Source: Chlorokybus atmophyticus (taxonomy: Eukaryota > Streptophyta > Chlorokybophyceae > Chlorokybales > Chlorokybaceae). Taken from it: 64,000 bases of DNA. This document shows, in pieces, positions 36,316 through 48,539 of the stretch. Both the position numbers and the translations under genes were made by a program. Each line of letters starts with the position of its first letter. The stretch's first letter is position 1. The notes below the pieces were generated by a model that was given only the letters and a program-made list of their open reading frames with translations, made no database searches and was not told where the DNA came from. The stretch is taken from contig RHPI01000810.1 of NCBI GenBank assembly GCA_009103225.1, positions 22,891 to 86,890 on the forward strand, in the 5' to 3' direction.

Positions 36316-37034
36316 GCAAAATGGCTGGTCGGGCTGCTGCAAGGCAGACCAGCATGCGCCGGCTTGAGGAGGAAGCAGCGGCAGCAGCCGCTGCTGCCGC
36401 TGTGGCCTCAGCAGCGGCAGCGGCTGCAGTTGCCGTTGCTGCCGCAGCGGCTGCTAAGGCCAAGGCAGACCAAGCAACACGTGAGGCGCGCCCAGATGAG
36501 GTGGTTGCAAAGCAGCGCGCACGTGAGAGCAGTTGTTAAAAGAATAAGAGGGACCTGCGCCGTTAATTCACAATAAGTCGAAGATGTGCATTCGGTAATG
36601 CTTGCTTGCGTGTGTTGTGTCAGCGCAGGTAGTGTCTGCTTGTGCACCTATTCAACATATGCTTCACATTCATAAGCAGCTAATGTAAAGGTTGTGTGTG
36701 TAGCTGAAGATGTTGCATCGGGCACGCCTTATTAGGGTGAAGGCTGCAGCAAGTAAGCATGATGTCTATCCAAAAAGCATTCATAAATGGATCAAGCAGG
36801 GCATTAACATCACGGGCAGCTTGAGGTCTGCCTTCCGTTTGCAAGGGGGTACGTTATGTGCAATATACTTACAACATGGAGTGTAAACATCAACATGCAG
36901 TGTTGAATGTGGTGTTGCCCTTTGACATGCAGGTGGGCGCAAACCACAATTCCCAGACATGGAGGAGCAGTTGTTCGCTATTGACAAAGACAAGCGCATG
37001 CTTGGCCTTGCTGTTTCGCAGAAGATGCTACAGG

Positions 37035-37395
37035 TACTGCTTGTACACACGCACTCCTTACTGACTGCTTGTGCATACACACGCACTCATTGCTGACTGC
37101 TTGTGTACATGCACACGCACTCATTGCTGAACCATTGTGTACATGCACACGCAATCCGTGCTGAGTGGTTGTGCACATACCCACGCACTCATTGCTGACT
37201 GCTTGTGTACATGCACACGCACTCATTGCTGACTGCTTGTGCACATACCCACGCACTCTTTGCTAACTTACACACACACTCCTTGCTGAGTGGTTGTGCC
37301 CATACCCACGCACTCATTGCTGACTGTAAGTGCACATACACTGACTGCTACACTGACTGCTTGTACACTTACACTCATCGCTGACTGCTTGTGCT
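37035..37395 (+). repeat. Intronic minisatellite A of pogo copy 2
   Basis: Same 35-45 bp units as at 884-1235 (CGCACTCATTGCTGACTG), with different copy order and an extra CTGACTGCTACACTGACTGC segment. Confidence 0.85.
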
Positions 37396-38040
37396 TATGT
37401 GTATATGCTCAAACAGGCGCTTGCGAAGCAGCCGATCGCAAAGGCCAACGAACAGTCACCCGATAAGCATGTGCACTTCAACGCCTCCTTAAATTGGGCA
37501 GTGCGTTTTTGCAAATGCCACGATCTTGTCGTGCGTGCTCGCACGAAGGTGGGCCAGAGAGCGCCTGCTCAACAAGCAGAGATTATGACATCCTTTTCGT
37601 TGTTTGTTGATGGCATGCGAAAGAAGAACAAGTACACTATGCAACAGGTGCATTTTGTAAAGTGATTGCTTGCTAAATCAACCACAAGCAAGCAATCAAA
37701 TGATAATCATACACTTTGTGGCTGATTATCAACATGGATGAGGTGCAGATGGTGCTTGACATGCTGTTGTTAAAGACTTTGCATCACCAAGGCGCACGAA
37801 CTGTGCCCATGACAACGACCGGTCATGAGAAGGCGAGCTTTACCCTTGTTATATCAGTTTGTGCTGATGGTTCCAAGCTGCCTCCTCTTGTTGTGCTCAA
37901 GCGGAAGACGGTGCCGCGCGACCTCAAGGTGCCGGGCATTCACATCTACGCCAACGAGAAAGGGTGGATGAATGAAGATATGTGCGTGGAGTGGGTGGAC
38001 GTAGTTATGAAGAAGCGCCCACAGGTGCTGAATGATGTGC

Positions 38041-38530
38041 ATTGACTGCTTGTGCTTGTACACACATGTAACATACATGTGTGTACAAGCAGTGCCTGTT
38101 GCTTGTGTGCATGCATGTGTATTTGGTGTTGTTGGTGTTGTGCACGCTGACTGGCTGGCTGGTTGCGGAGCACGCACACTTGTTTGTGTGCACACTAGCT
38201 GGCTCCTTGCTTCCGACTGCTTGTGCGCATGCTGCTCGTGTGCATGCATGCGTACTTGTGTGTGTGCACACTGGCTGGCTGGCTGGTTGCTGAGCACGCA
38301 CACTTGTTTGTGCACACACTGGCCGGCTCCTTGCTTCCGACTGCTTGTGTGCATGCATGCGTACTTGTGTGCATGCATGCGTACTTGTGTGTGTGCACAC
38401 TGAATGGCTGGCTGGTTGCTGAGCACGCACACTTGTTTGTGCACACACTGGCTGGCTCCTTGCTTCCGACTGCTTGTGTGCATGCATGCGTACTCGTGCA
38501 TGCTGATTTGCTGACTGACTGGCTCCCACG
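38041..38530 (+). repeat. Intronic minisatellite B of pogo copy 2
   Basis: Same units as at 1743-2262 (CTTGTGTGCATGCATGCGTAC, GAGCACGCACACTTGTTTGT) between the catalytic exons, bounded by a GT donor at about 38026 and an AG acceptor at about 38551. Confidence 0.85.
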
Positions 38531-41500
38531 CTTGTTGTGGGTTGTGTGCAGATTTTCGGCAAACAAGCTCTGCTTGTATGGGACAGCTTAGGGCTCATTT
38601 GTGTGACTCTGTGGGCAAGGCGCTGCAACACATCCGCGTTGACCAAGCTGTCATACCAGGTGGTATGACAAGTGCCTTGCAGCCCTTGGACATTGGCCTG
38701 AACAAACCTCTCAAGGACATGGTTAGAGCAAAGGTGCGTTGTTGACGATGACTGTTGTTGTTGACATGGCATGCCTTTGTTATAGCATGATTCACTTATC
38801 AAAGTGTTATGCAGATGTAGTGGCAAATGTGGATGGCGGATCCAAGCCAGCACATCTTCACTGCTGGCGGCCATCAACGGGCGTGCTCCTTCACAGAGAT
38901 TCTGACAAGGATCATGGAGAGTTGGGAGGCTATCCCTGCACGCATCATGCAGAACTCCTTCAAGAAGGCCGGCATCAGCATTGCTCTTGATGGTAGTGAG
39001 GATGACATGGTCATTGAGGACATTGAGGATGAGGACAATGGTGTGATCCTCGTGGAGGAGCTGCCATTTGAGGAGCAGGAAGCGTTGGAAGATGAGCGTG
39101 AAGCCGCAGCGGCAGGGCATGGTGGTGCGGAAGTCAGTGAGGAGGAGGAGGAGGGGGTGGAGGAGGACGTGCATGCCATAACTGATAGCATTGACATTGC
39201 GAGTGATGATGATAGCATGTAGCAGGTTGCATGTATGTTGACGTAGCATGCATGCTTGGCTCATGTGCCTTGTGTTTATGCGTGAACGGCAATGATGTTG
39301 GGGGTGATTGTTGTTGCACATGGGCTTGGGCTTGGTGCGCCTACAACTCAACTTATCCAACACCGCATTTGCTACCTCCACCTTGCTAAACTGCACATAC
39401 CCCTAGGAAGCATATTACCCCACCGGGGGGGGGGGTGGGAATGTTGTGGCAGTGCCAGGAGTCACATAAAGTTGGATACTCAACAACTCTTTGGGGGTGC
39501 GGAAGTTGCTGCGCGACTGGAAGCAAACGTTTAGCAACGCATGACCTTGACCCTGTAAGCATGGCTTCGTATGATTTTNGGCCGCGCCCCCCCGAAAAAC
39601 GGGGGGGTAACTCTATTAGGGGGCGGACAGTGATCGGGTAATTACGGTACGCACTTATATATGAGTAATCTTATATTGTACATACATTACACCATATATA
39701 AATGAAAGATATGCATATATGTCATGATAATATATAGCATTATACACATTATATGCATATCATACTATAATATTATAGACAGTTGTATATATAGGTAGTT
39801 TTGTATGCATAATATATATGATACATGCAATCTTTTATACATAATATATAGATAGTTTCACATGGCTTATATGACCTGAACATGTCCCACATGTATGTAT
39901 ATTAATAATACATTAAGTACTAACGTTTCTGCCATGTTACGTGCGGAGATATATCGTGGTGCGGTTGTTTGGTCGGGCCATCACACGGCACCCGCAACTG
40001 CCGGGCTGCGCGGCAGTTTGTGCGGCCCGGCTTCTCATTGGCTAGGCGGCGAGTACAGGCGTTACACCGTTAGATCCGTCTAAACAATCCTGGCCGTCCA
40101 AAGCACATCCAATTGTTTGAACGCATGCCAATAAATGCAAAATTAAGCACAGTTCTGCATACGTGGCCGCTTATGGCTGCATGTTGGTCATGTTTATGTG
40201 TTACAGATATATTATTAATAAACATGGAGATACATTAATACATGTTGATATCTCTGATGTGTTGCAAAATGAAGCACATCTGTTGCAATATGGTGCAATA
40301 TGGCCAGCAACCAGCAGTTAAGCGTTAGAAAACTTAATAATCAACATAACGTTCATGCCACGGTACGTGCTAAGATATTCAATTAATAATGCCAAGGTTA
40401 CGGCCATAAAATAATGCTAACCTAAATTACCTTAACGTTAGGATTCAACTAAACGAAAATATGCATTGTTAGGCCACCATATGGTCACGCTTGAATTTGA
40501 TCAAATGGGATGGAATGGAATCGCAACGGTGACAACAGCCGTTGCTAAAAAAGGCAGCGAATTGGCCAATCATTTCGGAGATGCATAAAAGATGCTGAAA
40601 AACATGTTTGATGACGCAGGCCCCATACCCCAAAGACATGCCACCACTACTCACCCTCGTTCTAACTAATCCACTCTACCATGTAACGCTAATTGATTAC
40701 ACGCTATAGTGTAACTACGTCATCAAACATGGTCAACAGCCGAATACGTTCTGGAATAATATAATATATTAATATCTCGGTCTCACAACAGCAACGAGCG
40801 GTGCGGCTGATTGGGCGGGGCGGCCGGCATTAGGGCACACGCAAACTACACCCCGAGGGCATCACATGCGGCACCCGCGACTGCCGGGTTGCGCGGCCCG
40901 CATGCCGCTCATTAGCTAGGCGGCATTTATCCACTATCAGCCGTTCGATCTGTTATATATAGATCTCGACCGTCCAAAGCACATCCCCACTTCATGCAAC
41001 TGCTCAAAATATATGCGAATAAATATCAATATTGAGCACAACGTGCACATGCCGGCATTTTGTTGCATATGGCCCATATGATTTGAGATGTAACACATTT
41101 ATTTAAGGTGGCAAAACAATATCTTTGATGTGTTGCAATATGAGGCACATATGTTGCGATATGAATACATATGGTGCCATATGGTGCAATTTGGTTAGCA
41201 ACCTACAGTTAAGTGTTTCAAAACTTAATAGTCAACGTAACGTTCACGCCACGGTACGTGCTGCAATACTCAGTAAGCAATGCCGTGGTTACAACCACCA
41301 AATAATGGTAACCTGAATTGCCTTAACGTTAAGATTCAAGTAAACGAAAAATCGCATCGTTAGGCCACCATTTGGTCACGCATGAGATTGATCAAATGGG
41401 ATCACAACGATAGCAACAGCCGTTGCTGAAAAAGGCAGCGAAATGGCCAATCATTGCAAAGATGCGTAAAAGATGCTGAAAACAATCTCAGCGGCAACTG

Positions 41501-41710
41501 CTGACCAACGACGACCCAAAATCGCTAGGGACTCGGTGCAACTGCAGCACAATTAATGGTTAAACCGGCCGCGTTTTTGGCGGTACGAGGTCGGGGCAGG
41601 CCCCATATCCCAAAGACATGCCGCCACTACTCACCCTCATTCTAACCAATCCACTCTACCTTGTAACGCTAATCAATTACATGCTATAGTTACTGCGTCA
41701 TTAAACATGG

Positions 41711-42779
41711 ACAACAGCCAAAACACACATTTAAAACGGGAAAAAGGGAAATTCCTGTCTTGCAATGCATTCTGTTTGCAGTATAAGTGCATAAGACTAG
41801 CGCTTCAAAACCGATGCAAGTTTGTTTCAATGCACTTTCGAGGCACGCATGCACGCGCATGCAAAATGATATTCTAATGTTCATTTTTCATGTACACACA
41901 AGCACCGTGTGTTACGATAAGGGTCTGGCCATCTAAGCCATAAAAGCCCATAGTGGTAGTTATGGCTATTTTCATTCTTATGTACTACGCATAGTTTCCT
42001 GGCTGCCGTAAGTTACGGCCAGTAACTAGCGCTGCAATTAGGGGCCGTATACGGCCAATGTGGCACTTTGATAACTATTTCACCCAAAATGTAGCGTTAT
42101 GCAAACGTTTTTTCTTCGCGAAGTCGCCACATCAATCGATCAAAGGCCACGCAATGGCGTCATATAATTGTAGCAAAGGGGTAAAATGCCACGATGGCTA
42201 TCTCGATACTGGTGACTGCTTACAAGATGCCACCAGTATTATTGATATTACTGTCTGTGCATTGGTGCTGCTGATATCCGCGACAAGTGAGTCTTATCTA
42301 GCAGGTATCATGTTGACATGACAATTGTCATTGCCGACTGGCGGCACTGGCGGTGACGTTGGCGGCGGCGGCGGCGAAGGAGGAGGAGGGGTTAGTGTAG
42401 GAATGGGAGGAGCGGGGCCGTCAAAGGCTAGTGTGCCCAAGAATCTTGTGCGTAAACCTTTGTTTGGTGTTGGTGGGAAGGCTGTGCTAAGCGCTCCTGC
42501 CAGCAGCACTGTTGCTGACTGCGCACAAGATGAAGACACGGCCAACGAGGATGCAAGCAACCGACGAACCACAATTTAAAAATGCAAGATCCGGTTGGAA
42601 ACAGATTGTAAAAGGGAACTTGCAGAGAGTTGGTCGGAGAAATTCGCCTAGTTGCGGTATGATTAAGATGAAGAGCATGCGTTTTACGAGGTGTGTAGAC
42701 GAGTTGGCGATGCGCGCAACGGCATGGCTTACAGTTTAAGAATGTTCAGGGTTGATAACTTCGAGGCGCATGCGGGAAC
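41711..42779. other. Unclassified region with a Gly-rich coding-like patch
   Basis: 42325-42579 (+) reads Gly-rich sequence then GGAGPSKASVPKNLVRKPLFG, followed in another frame by NARSGWKQIVKGNLQRVGRR (about 42579-42640). It could be the N-terminal remnant of a transposase, but I recognise no family. The remainder is featureless. Confidence 0.3.
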
Positions 42780-43861
42780 TGTCGGGCTGGGCTAGGTCGA
42801 GCACTAACACGCCTCGAGGAACCGGAATATAGCCCCCCTTGTCGAGGACACTGTGCGAGCGCTTGACACTCATATCAAGTTGTGTTTCAGCAAATGCGAT
42901 CAATAGTAGAGCATGTCAACAAGCCGTCTGTGTCGATGCAGTGTTCACAGTTTCTTGCACTGTGGTAAAGGATGGGTCCTCTACTGTTGAGTAAGGCGAA
43001 TGAGCATAGCAACTACACAGATACCACACTCTGAATGCGATTAACACACCATCCACATGGGTGTAACCAAGTCCACCCTCATTATGATGGCAACAGCATC
43101 GTGTAAGGTGCGGTACTTGCTCCCACAATGGTGAAGGTTTCTTAGAAACTGGGACGGCTTACTGTGTACAGTCGTACTCCTTTCATAGCTTGCTGGCGTA
43201 CATGACAACAATCAATACCAAGTCCACGCACCGTAAACTCACCCATCAAGCCTCACATACCACACCGGACAGCAAGTCTCAACTCAGAATTTCTTACTCA
43301 CAGTATCACCAAGTGTACAAGTGTCGGCTATTGCTATCTATATCATTGTGGCGGCACAGGAGTTAATGCACATAGTAAATGACACAGTCTTAACTATGAA
43401 CTAGCGGTTCTGCTGGTTTATACCAAACTCCAGCGGATAGTTACGAATGCCGCCAAGGGAAGGCGCGGTTGAACTCACAATAGAGCGGCTATCGCGGGGG
43501 ACCCTACGGTGTGCAGTGGTCGGGAGTAGCGCTCGCCGGGGACCCTTGGCTAGAGATTGTCAACGGGTCAGCTACGAGTCGATGCTTATGACGATAATCT
43601 GTTGAGTGGTTTTTCATGAGCCACTGATTAATGCTGATAGTGCGGGGGTGTGACATGGCTATGGGAATGTCCAAGGAGAATAAGCCCTCCTGGACGGTTA
43701 GCATAACAGTTGTCGGGCTGGGCTGGGTCGAGGGCTGACACGCCTTAAGAAACTGAAATGTAGCCCCCCTTATCGAGGACATCGTAGGTGCGAGCGCTTG
43801 TCACTTGTAGCGAGTTGTGTTCTAGCAAATGCGAACAACTGTAGAGCAAGTCAACAAGCCA
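42780..43861 (-). repeat. 3' LTR region of element 1, with a duplicated 150-bp block
   Basis: A block running TGTCGGGCTGGGC...GTCAACAAGCC occurs at 42780-42924 and 43711-43861, flanking about 785 bp. A C-run (polypurine tract on the minus strand, AAAGGGGGG) abuts 43862. The middle is related to the LTR of element 2 (shared GCGAATGAGCA and CTTACTCACAGTATCACC-type blocks). Exact LTR borders are uncertain. Confidence 0.6.
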
Positions 43862-43899
43862 CCCCCCTTTAAGGTCTACGGCAGTCTCTGCCGCAGGCC

Positions 43900-44704
43900 T
43901 CAGCGTTTGCGGGTAATGCGCGCTTCATTGCGGCAGTCATTGCAATAGTAGGCCTCCAGTGGGACCTTTTTAAGTAGAGGGCCAAGATAGTAACAATGCA
44001 TGCCGATGTTGCACCCGTCGCACAACTTCATTACAGCGTCGGCGTCGGCACTGCCACATTCTTCACAGCGCTTGCCATGGTCGGGGCGTGGGTGATGGAT
44101 GACATCGAACCCTGTTACTTGCGGTAGTTGGCATGGTGCGCAGTTGGTGATGTTGTCCTTGATGCGCTCGCCGTCGTTGCCAAGGAGGTCGTGCACACCA
44201 GAAGGGTGCACCTTCAACTCCTGGTAGGCGACGCGCTGCACACTGATGTCTAGGGTGTCCTGTGTGCAAGCCTTTGGATAGATGAAGTCTCCAGCCTGAA
44301 AGCGCCGACTGCGCTGATTGTAGAAACCGATGCGGACACGCCTGTAATGTAGAATGTCGCGGTGTTTAGCGATGCGCAGGTTGTTTATGGCCATAGGGAT
44401 TACGTGGCTAAAGAGGGCAGCGCGGGCCTTTATGTCATAATGCATCGAGTCATGGTTCCCGAGGTTGTTTAGCACCCGCGCGGCCTCTTGTTGTGCGAAA
44501 AGGCAGAAATGGTTCACGTCCAAATAGCAGCTGATACGGATTGTATATGTTGAGGGCCGCCTACTTGGACAAGCGGTAAAGCGAGGGCCATCTAGGGCAG
44601 GTGCTCGTCCCATGTTCGCTTGCCGTAATCGATGACATACGTCCTGAGTGCCTTTTTTATGGTTTGAACAGTTCGTTTTGCCAACCCATCAGCCTATGGG
44701 TGGT
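43900..44704 (-). pseudogene. Integrase C-terminus with PHD finger (element 1)
   Basis: From 44704 the frame reads ADGLAKRTVQTIKKAL after a TAG stop (44696-44694) that replaces the Gln of HPQADGLAER in element 2; the catalytic Glu is Lys here. Later it has RRFQAGDFIYP (integrase C-terminal motif). The final 55 residues form a PHD-like zinc finger in the 237-aa frame from 44613: C183-x2-C186-x11-C198-x2-C201-x4-H206-x2-Y209, then C224-x2-C227, ending ARITRKR. Tyr209 stands where the sixth ligand Cys should be, one base from TGT. In chromoviruses a chromodomain occupies this place; here a PHD module, which in known proteins reads histone H3 tails, would do so. Integration targeting is inference. 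Confidence 0.82.
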
Positions 44705-44707
44705 CAC

Positions 44708-46815
44708 CACCGGTAAGAATGGCCCCCCAACAGTTCGGTCTTGCCCACAACTTAAATGGAGATCCAGGTATAACTTACTGAGGGATCCATATGCAAGCAA
44801 CGTATCAATTTTTGCACTTTTTCCTGCTGCAGCCAAAACTTAGTTTGGTACCCAGCTGCCATAATGTCAAGTAGTTGGTGTGCATTAAGTTTGGTATCCG
44901 TCTTTTCTTGGATTTATCAATGGCCACATCTTATACAAATTTTTGGTTACATCATGTATCAAGAGGATTAATCTTAATGCGTGATCTAACCAGAAACATT
45001 ATGGCCGCAGTTCGCGGCAAAAAGCCAAAACCGTCGCAACACCGGCCATTTAACGTCTCTCCATCGTCAACGTTGGAACTTGCACGGACGAGTCTGTCGG
45101 GTTAGTAAACCACACCTAACCACCTTAGCACTGACTGACTAGACCACGACGACACAAGATATGGTGAGGTGTCTTTGCTAAATACATGATCCAGATACTT
45201 GCTCCGTCAATAGTTTTACGTGCCAGTTGTATTGCATTCATGTTTACGCAATGAACAACATGTGTCCCGCGACACATGCACCACGGTTGCATACAACAGC
45301 TCTACACTGTACACTGTACCGGTAAACAGTACTGACAAGTGTTTACAGTTTTTGATAATATTACGTGTACACCTACCGGTGATAAAAGGAAAAATATTAC
45401 ATGTGTATACATTACGAAAGACTGTAGACACAATAATCATAGACTATGTATCGAGACCTCGATAAATAGCCTATTATTATTCAACAGCTGAGCACCGGTA
45501 GGTGTTTTAATATAAGTTGTTGGTTTGCGGGTAGCGTGGGGATTTTAACCTGGGTTAGCGACGCCAAGCATCCAATTACAGCGTTGGTTGTAGGGCAGGC
45601 TGTTGCCATAGACTCCCTGTGTTACCTACCATCGGCGAGTTGCGCCGATGCGTTATTAATTGATAGAGTGCTCAATGACAATTGGTCATATTATGATGCG
45701 TCATCATTTAGGCGAGTACCAAGTAGGCCGCGGGCACGCCTGTAGGTACTTAAGTACCTATAGGCACACTTGGACCGGCGATATATTGATGATATAAATA
45801 TATAAAGGAATAGTATCATACTATTCCTTTATATCAATCATTTGCTCTCGCAAGTTCTTCGAAATTGCCTATAAAAACTATCTTTATATCCAGGGTATTT
45901 AAGAGGCTGGGTGCAGGCGCAGTCCGGTAGATTACCCCCTTAATTTAATCGGCTTCGGGGAGGTAATCTCTCCATTATCTAATCTTAAATTACTCTTTAT
46001 CGCAGATAGCTATCGATTACCGCTGCAAAAGATTGTCAGAATAGAGAGCCAATTTAGAGAGAAAGCCGGTAGGTTGGTCTGCCTGCAAAAAGCAACTTTC
46101 TTTACTTTTATAATATAAAGATTAGAGAGAGATTACCCCCCCCCGCTGCAGCGCAGGCCAATTAAATTACTTAAAATACCTTAATGGGCAGACTGCTCTA
46201 AAAAAGAAAGTAAACAGCCGATGTGCGGTATCCAAGATCACTGGTAGAAAGGATCACCGCTCCACTGCAGCAGTACAGGGTTGTTTACATGGTGCATCAT
46301 CGGTTAGAGTAACCCACAATTGGCAGATCCCGTATATCAAGACCGGCGATATATTGATAATCAGGTGGCCAGTAATTCAGGCGGTTGTAATAGTGCGATG
46401 TAGCGACCGACGTTACAACTTTCTGACTGCTAGATCCATGCATTAATGACGAAACCAATCACGGTCGCAACAATGATTCGTACCGGCCATTGTTTTTACT
46501 TAAATGCGTTGTAATGTAACCACCGTGTCCCCAACGGTGTCACGAAAGTGGTCGATATTTTGATAGACATTCGTATAGGTCTTTGTCACGACCGTGGTTG
46601 TTAACAATCGTAACGCGCCGTCCTCGACGTTGTTAGAGGTCTACAATACAAATTAAGCGACCGGCCGATGGCCGCTTGTGACAGGTTCCAACTTATATAG
46701 GGATCTAGCTATAAATTAATTAGGGATTTTGCGTATCCCTAACAAACTTTGCACTGAATTCTTTGTAATAAATTTAGGATCCAGCCTGACTTGCCGAAAC
46801 CCATTTCCATCGGTG
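44708..46815. mobile_element. CACTA-like element X1
   Basis: Ends CACCGGTAAGAATGG and, inverted, CACCGATGGAAATGG; target duplication CAC (44705-44707, 46816-46818). 2.1 kb, about 0.6 kb longer than X2 and X3, with extra DNA around 45.2-46.4 kb containing a hairpin (ATATAAAGGAATAGTA arms, 45803-45837) and the direct repeat ACCGGCGATATATTGAT (45772, 46343). No transposase is visible. Confidence 0.85.
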
Positions 46816-46818
46816 CAC

Positions 46819-47129
46819 GTGAGGTGCGACGGTGGTAAATGTAGGCGTGGTTGAGGAGCTCGTCGAACTCTCCCCAAAACTTAATGCTTTGATCTGTGAC
46901 AATCTTAGCACATGAGCCGAAGCGACTAAGAACGCGGTCTACGAAGGCACGAGCTACCCCCTTGCTGCTTATGTCTGGCAGTGGCAGTTGTTCTATCCGC
47001 TTGGAAAAGTGCTCAATCGTTATCTGGATGTACTTGTTCCCGCGAGCGGAGGGCGAGAGATTCCTAAGGATGTCCAAGCCCTAGCGGTAGGCGTTGGGTG
47101 CAAGGTGGCACTGCGAGTGTTAAGGCTGG
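46819..47129 (-). pseudogene. Integrase core fragment (element 1)
   Basis: The minus strand reads SLNTRSATLHP at the right edge, then DILRNLSPSARGNKY, EHFSKRIEQLPLPD, VLSRFGSCAKIVTDQSIKFWGEFDELL and HRRTS at the left edge. It contains the first two Asp positions of the D,D,E triad (DIL and TDQ). Frame changes occur near 47070. It continues beyond X1 at 44704. Confidence 0.88.
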
Positions 47130-47439
47130 TGCCACCGGTAGAAGTGGCCCCCAAACAGTTCCGCCTTGCCCTCAACTTAAATGGAGCTATTACTTAATTA
47201 GGGATCAGCATGTAAGCAACGTATTGGATTTTGCATTTTTACCTGCTGCAGCCACAACTTAGTTTGGTATTTGACTGCCATTAAGGTCAAGTAGTTGGTG
47301 TGCATTAAGTTCGGTATCCGTCTTTTTTTCAACTTAATAATGTCCACATCCTGTACTATCTTTGGGTTCGATCATGTATTAAGGGGATTAAACTTAATGC
47401 GTGATCCAATACAAAAATGTTATGGCCGCAGCTCGCGGC

Positions 47440-48519
47440 TGTCGGGTCGAGGGGAGTCGAGGGTCACGCTGTCTCGGACAGCTGCATGGACAGCCATGCC
47501 GTGCTGGACATGCTGCTGCGCCACCTGTGCAACGTGCAGCAAAAGGCAAAAGATGACCCCAACCCTCATGGTGACAAGTGCTCTGTGCAGCTGGTGTGCT
47601 GCTGCTGGGTAGTACGGGCCGGTGGAGTCGGTGTTCTCCCTAGTGTACATGCTGTGCTGTAGCACACAAAGTCAACAAGCCACTACTATAGGTAGTGCTG
47701 TTTACACAGTTCTTTGCATGAGTGGAAGAGAAATTACACTGTTAAGTGAGGTGAATGAGCAAGCAACACGTGGATGCTATGCCCTGACTGATACCAACAA
47801 GCACACCGCGACCAAGTACACAAAGCTCACAGTAAAGACAAGCACAGTGCACAAGAACATGCACAGGCTCTCACACGGTGAGGGGATTCCTAGGAACCGG
47901 GACGGTGTGTTTCGTAGTTCAAGTCGCTTCACAAGCTCTTAGCTTTCTCACTTACAGTGTCACCAGCTGATCCGGTGAACACTGTGCCTACTTATACAAG
48001 TCAACTCATTACTGTCCAGAATATAAGCTAACGGTTATATCGAGGCTATTTCCACAGGAAATCCCCACTCGATATAGAACCCAACTTATAACTGAACTCA
48101 CAATTGAACAGCTACGCGCGGTGCATATGTAAGCTATGGTCATGAGCTACTCTAGAGACATGACCTAGCTACTGGTCAGAGACGCGCGCGGGTCGCCATG
48201 CTGGTAAGCCGGGCGAGGGTCTTGCTGTAGGCATACCCGATGACGACTGGCATGCTTGGGCGATAGGCATGACAGCTGTCGGGTCGAGGGGAGTCGAGGG
48301 TCACGCTGTCTCGGACAGCTGCATGGACAGCCATGCCGTGCTGGACATGCTGCTGCGCCACCTGTGCAACGTGCAGCAAAAAGCAAAAGATGACCCCAAC
48401 CCTCATGGTAACAAGTGCTCTGTGCAGCTGGTCTGCTGCTGCTGAGTAGTGCGGGCAGATGGAGTCGGTGTCCTCCCTAGTGTACATGCTGTGCTGTAGC
48501 ACACAAAGTCAACAAGCCA
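47440..48519 (-). repeat. Left (3') LTR region of element 2
   Basis: A 243-bp block starting TGTCGGGTCGAGGGG occurs at 47440-47682 and again at 48277-48519. Between them 47683-48274 (592 bp) equals 59462-60053. A C-run follows 48519 (purine tract on the coding strand). The outer end TG... and 60053 ...ACA are the true element ends. Confidence 0.8.
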
Positions 48520-48539
48520 CCCCCCCTGAGCTTTNCCCC

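Larger units (their letters stand above)
36321..39222 (+). pseudogene. Pogo-type DDE transposase, nearly complete but broken (copy 2)
   Basis: Blocks in order: Ala-rich N-terminus from ATG 36321 (MAGRAAARQ), CENP-B-like HTH (to about 36847, then 36933-37033), Tc5-type HTH (KHVHFNASLNWAVRF, 37400-37647), a DDE_1 exon with the first catalytic Asp (MDEVQMVLDML, 37735), PLVVLKRKTVPRDLKVP (about 37881), then after a minisatellite intron VWDS (38577), IPGGMTSALQPLDIGLNKP (38654) and an acidic C-terminus rich in E/D ending DDDSM (39222). Damage: a CAA-to-TAA stop near 36536 and a 1-bp deletion near 38587 relative to copy 1. The pogo/Tigger group cuts and pastes DNA at TA. Exon edges are approximate. 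Confidence 0.85.
35867..39647 (+). mobile_element. Pogo-like DNA transposon, copy 2, complete ends
   Basis: Terminal inverted repeats CCGTATTTACCCGATCACAG (left) and CCGTAATTACCCGATCACTG (right, minus strand), continuing into C-runs, with TA at 35865-35866 and 39648-39649. It contains the transposase gene below, two intronic minisatellites, a gap at 35933-36315, and near its right end a 139-bp block duplicated from 28 kb next to a single N (39579). Confidence 0.9.
35497..41710. repeat. R1 repeat units in tandem, first unit interrupted by pogo copy 2
   Basis: Units begin near GCGGTGCGGCTGATTGGGCG (35497, 40797; diverged at about 39955) and contain CACCCGCGACTGCCGG and CATTGGCTAGGCGGC. The first unit is split by the pogo element (35497-35866 and 39648-39952). 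The second (about 39953-40745) and third (40797-41710) end near CTGCGTCATCAAACATGG. A (GGCC)n run sits at about 35526-35541. Confidence 0.75.

Noticed and set aside
37854-39396. Long minus-strand frames (up to 463 aa) over pogo copy 2
   Set aside because: They are antisense to the transposase and its minisatellite; the repeated Cys/His/Ala content comes from the tandem repeats.
42325-42579. Gly-rich frame as a host gene
   Set aside because: Short, low-complexity, no start context or splice model, and frame is lost after about 85 codons; recorded only as an unclassified patch.
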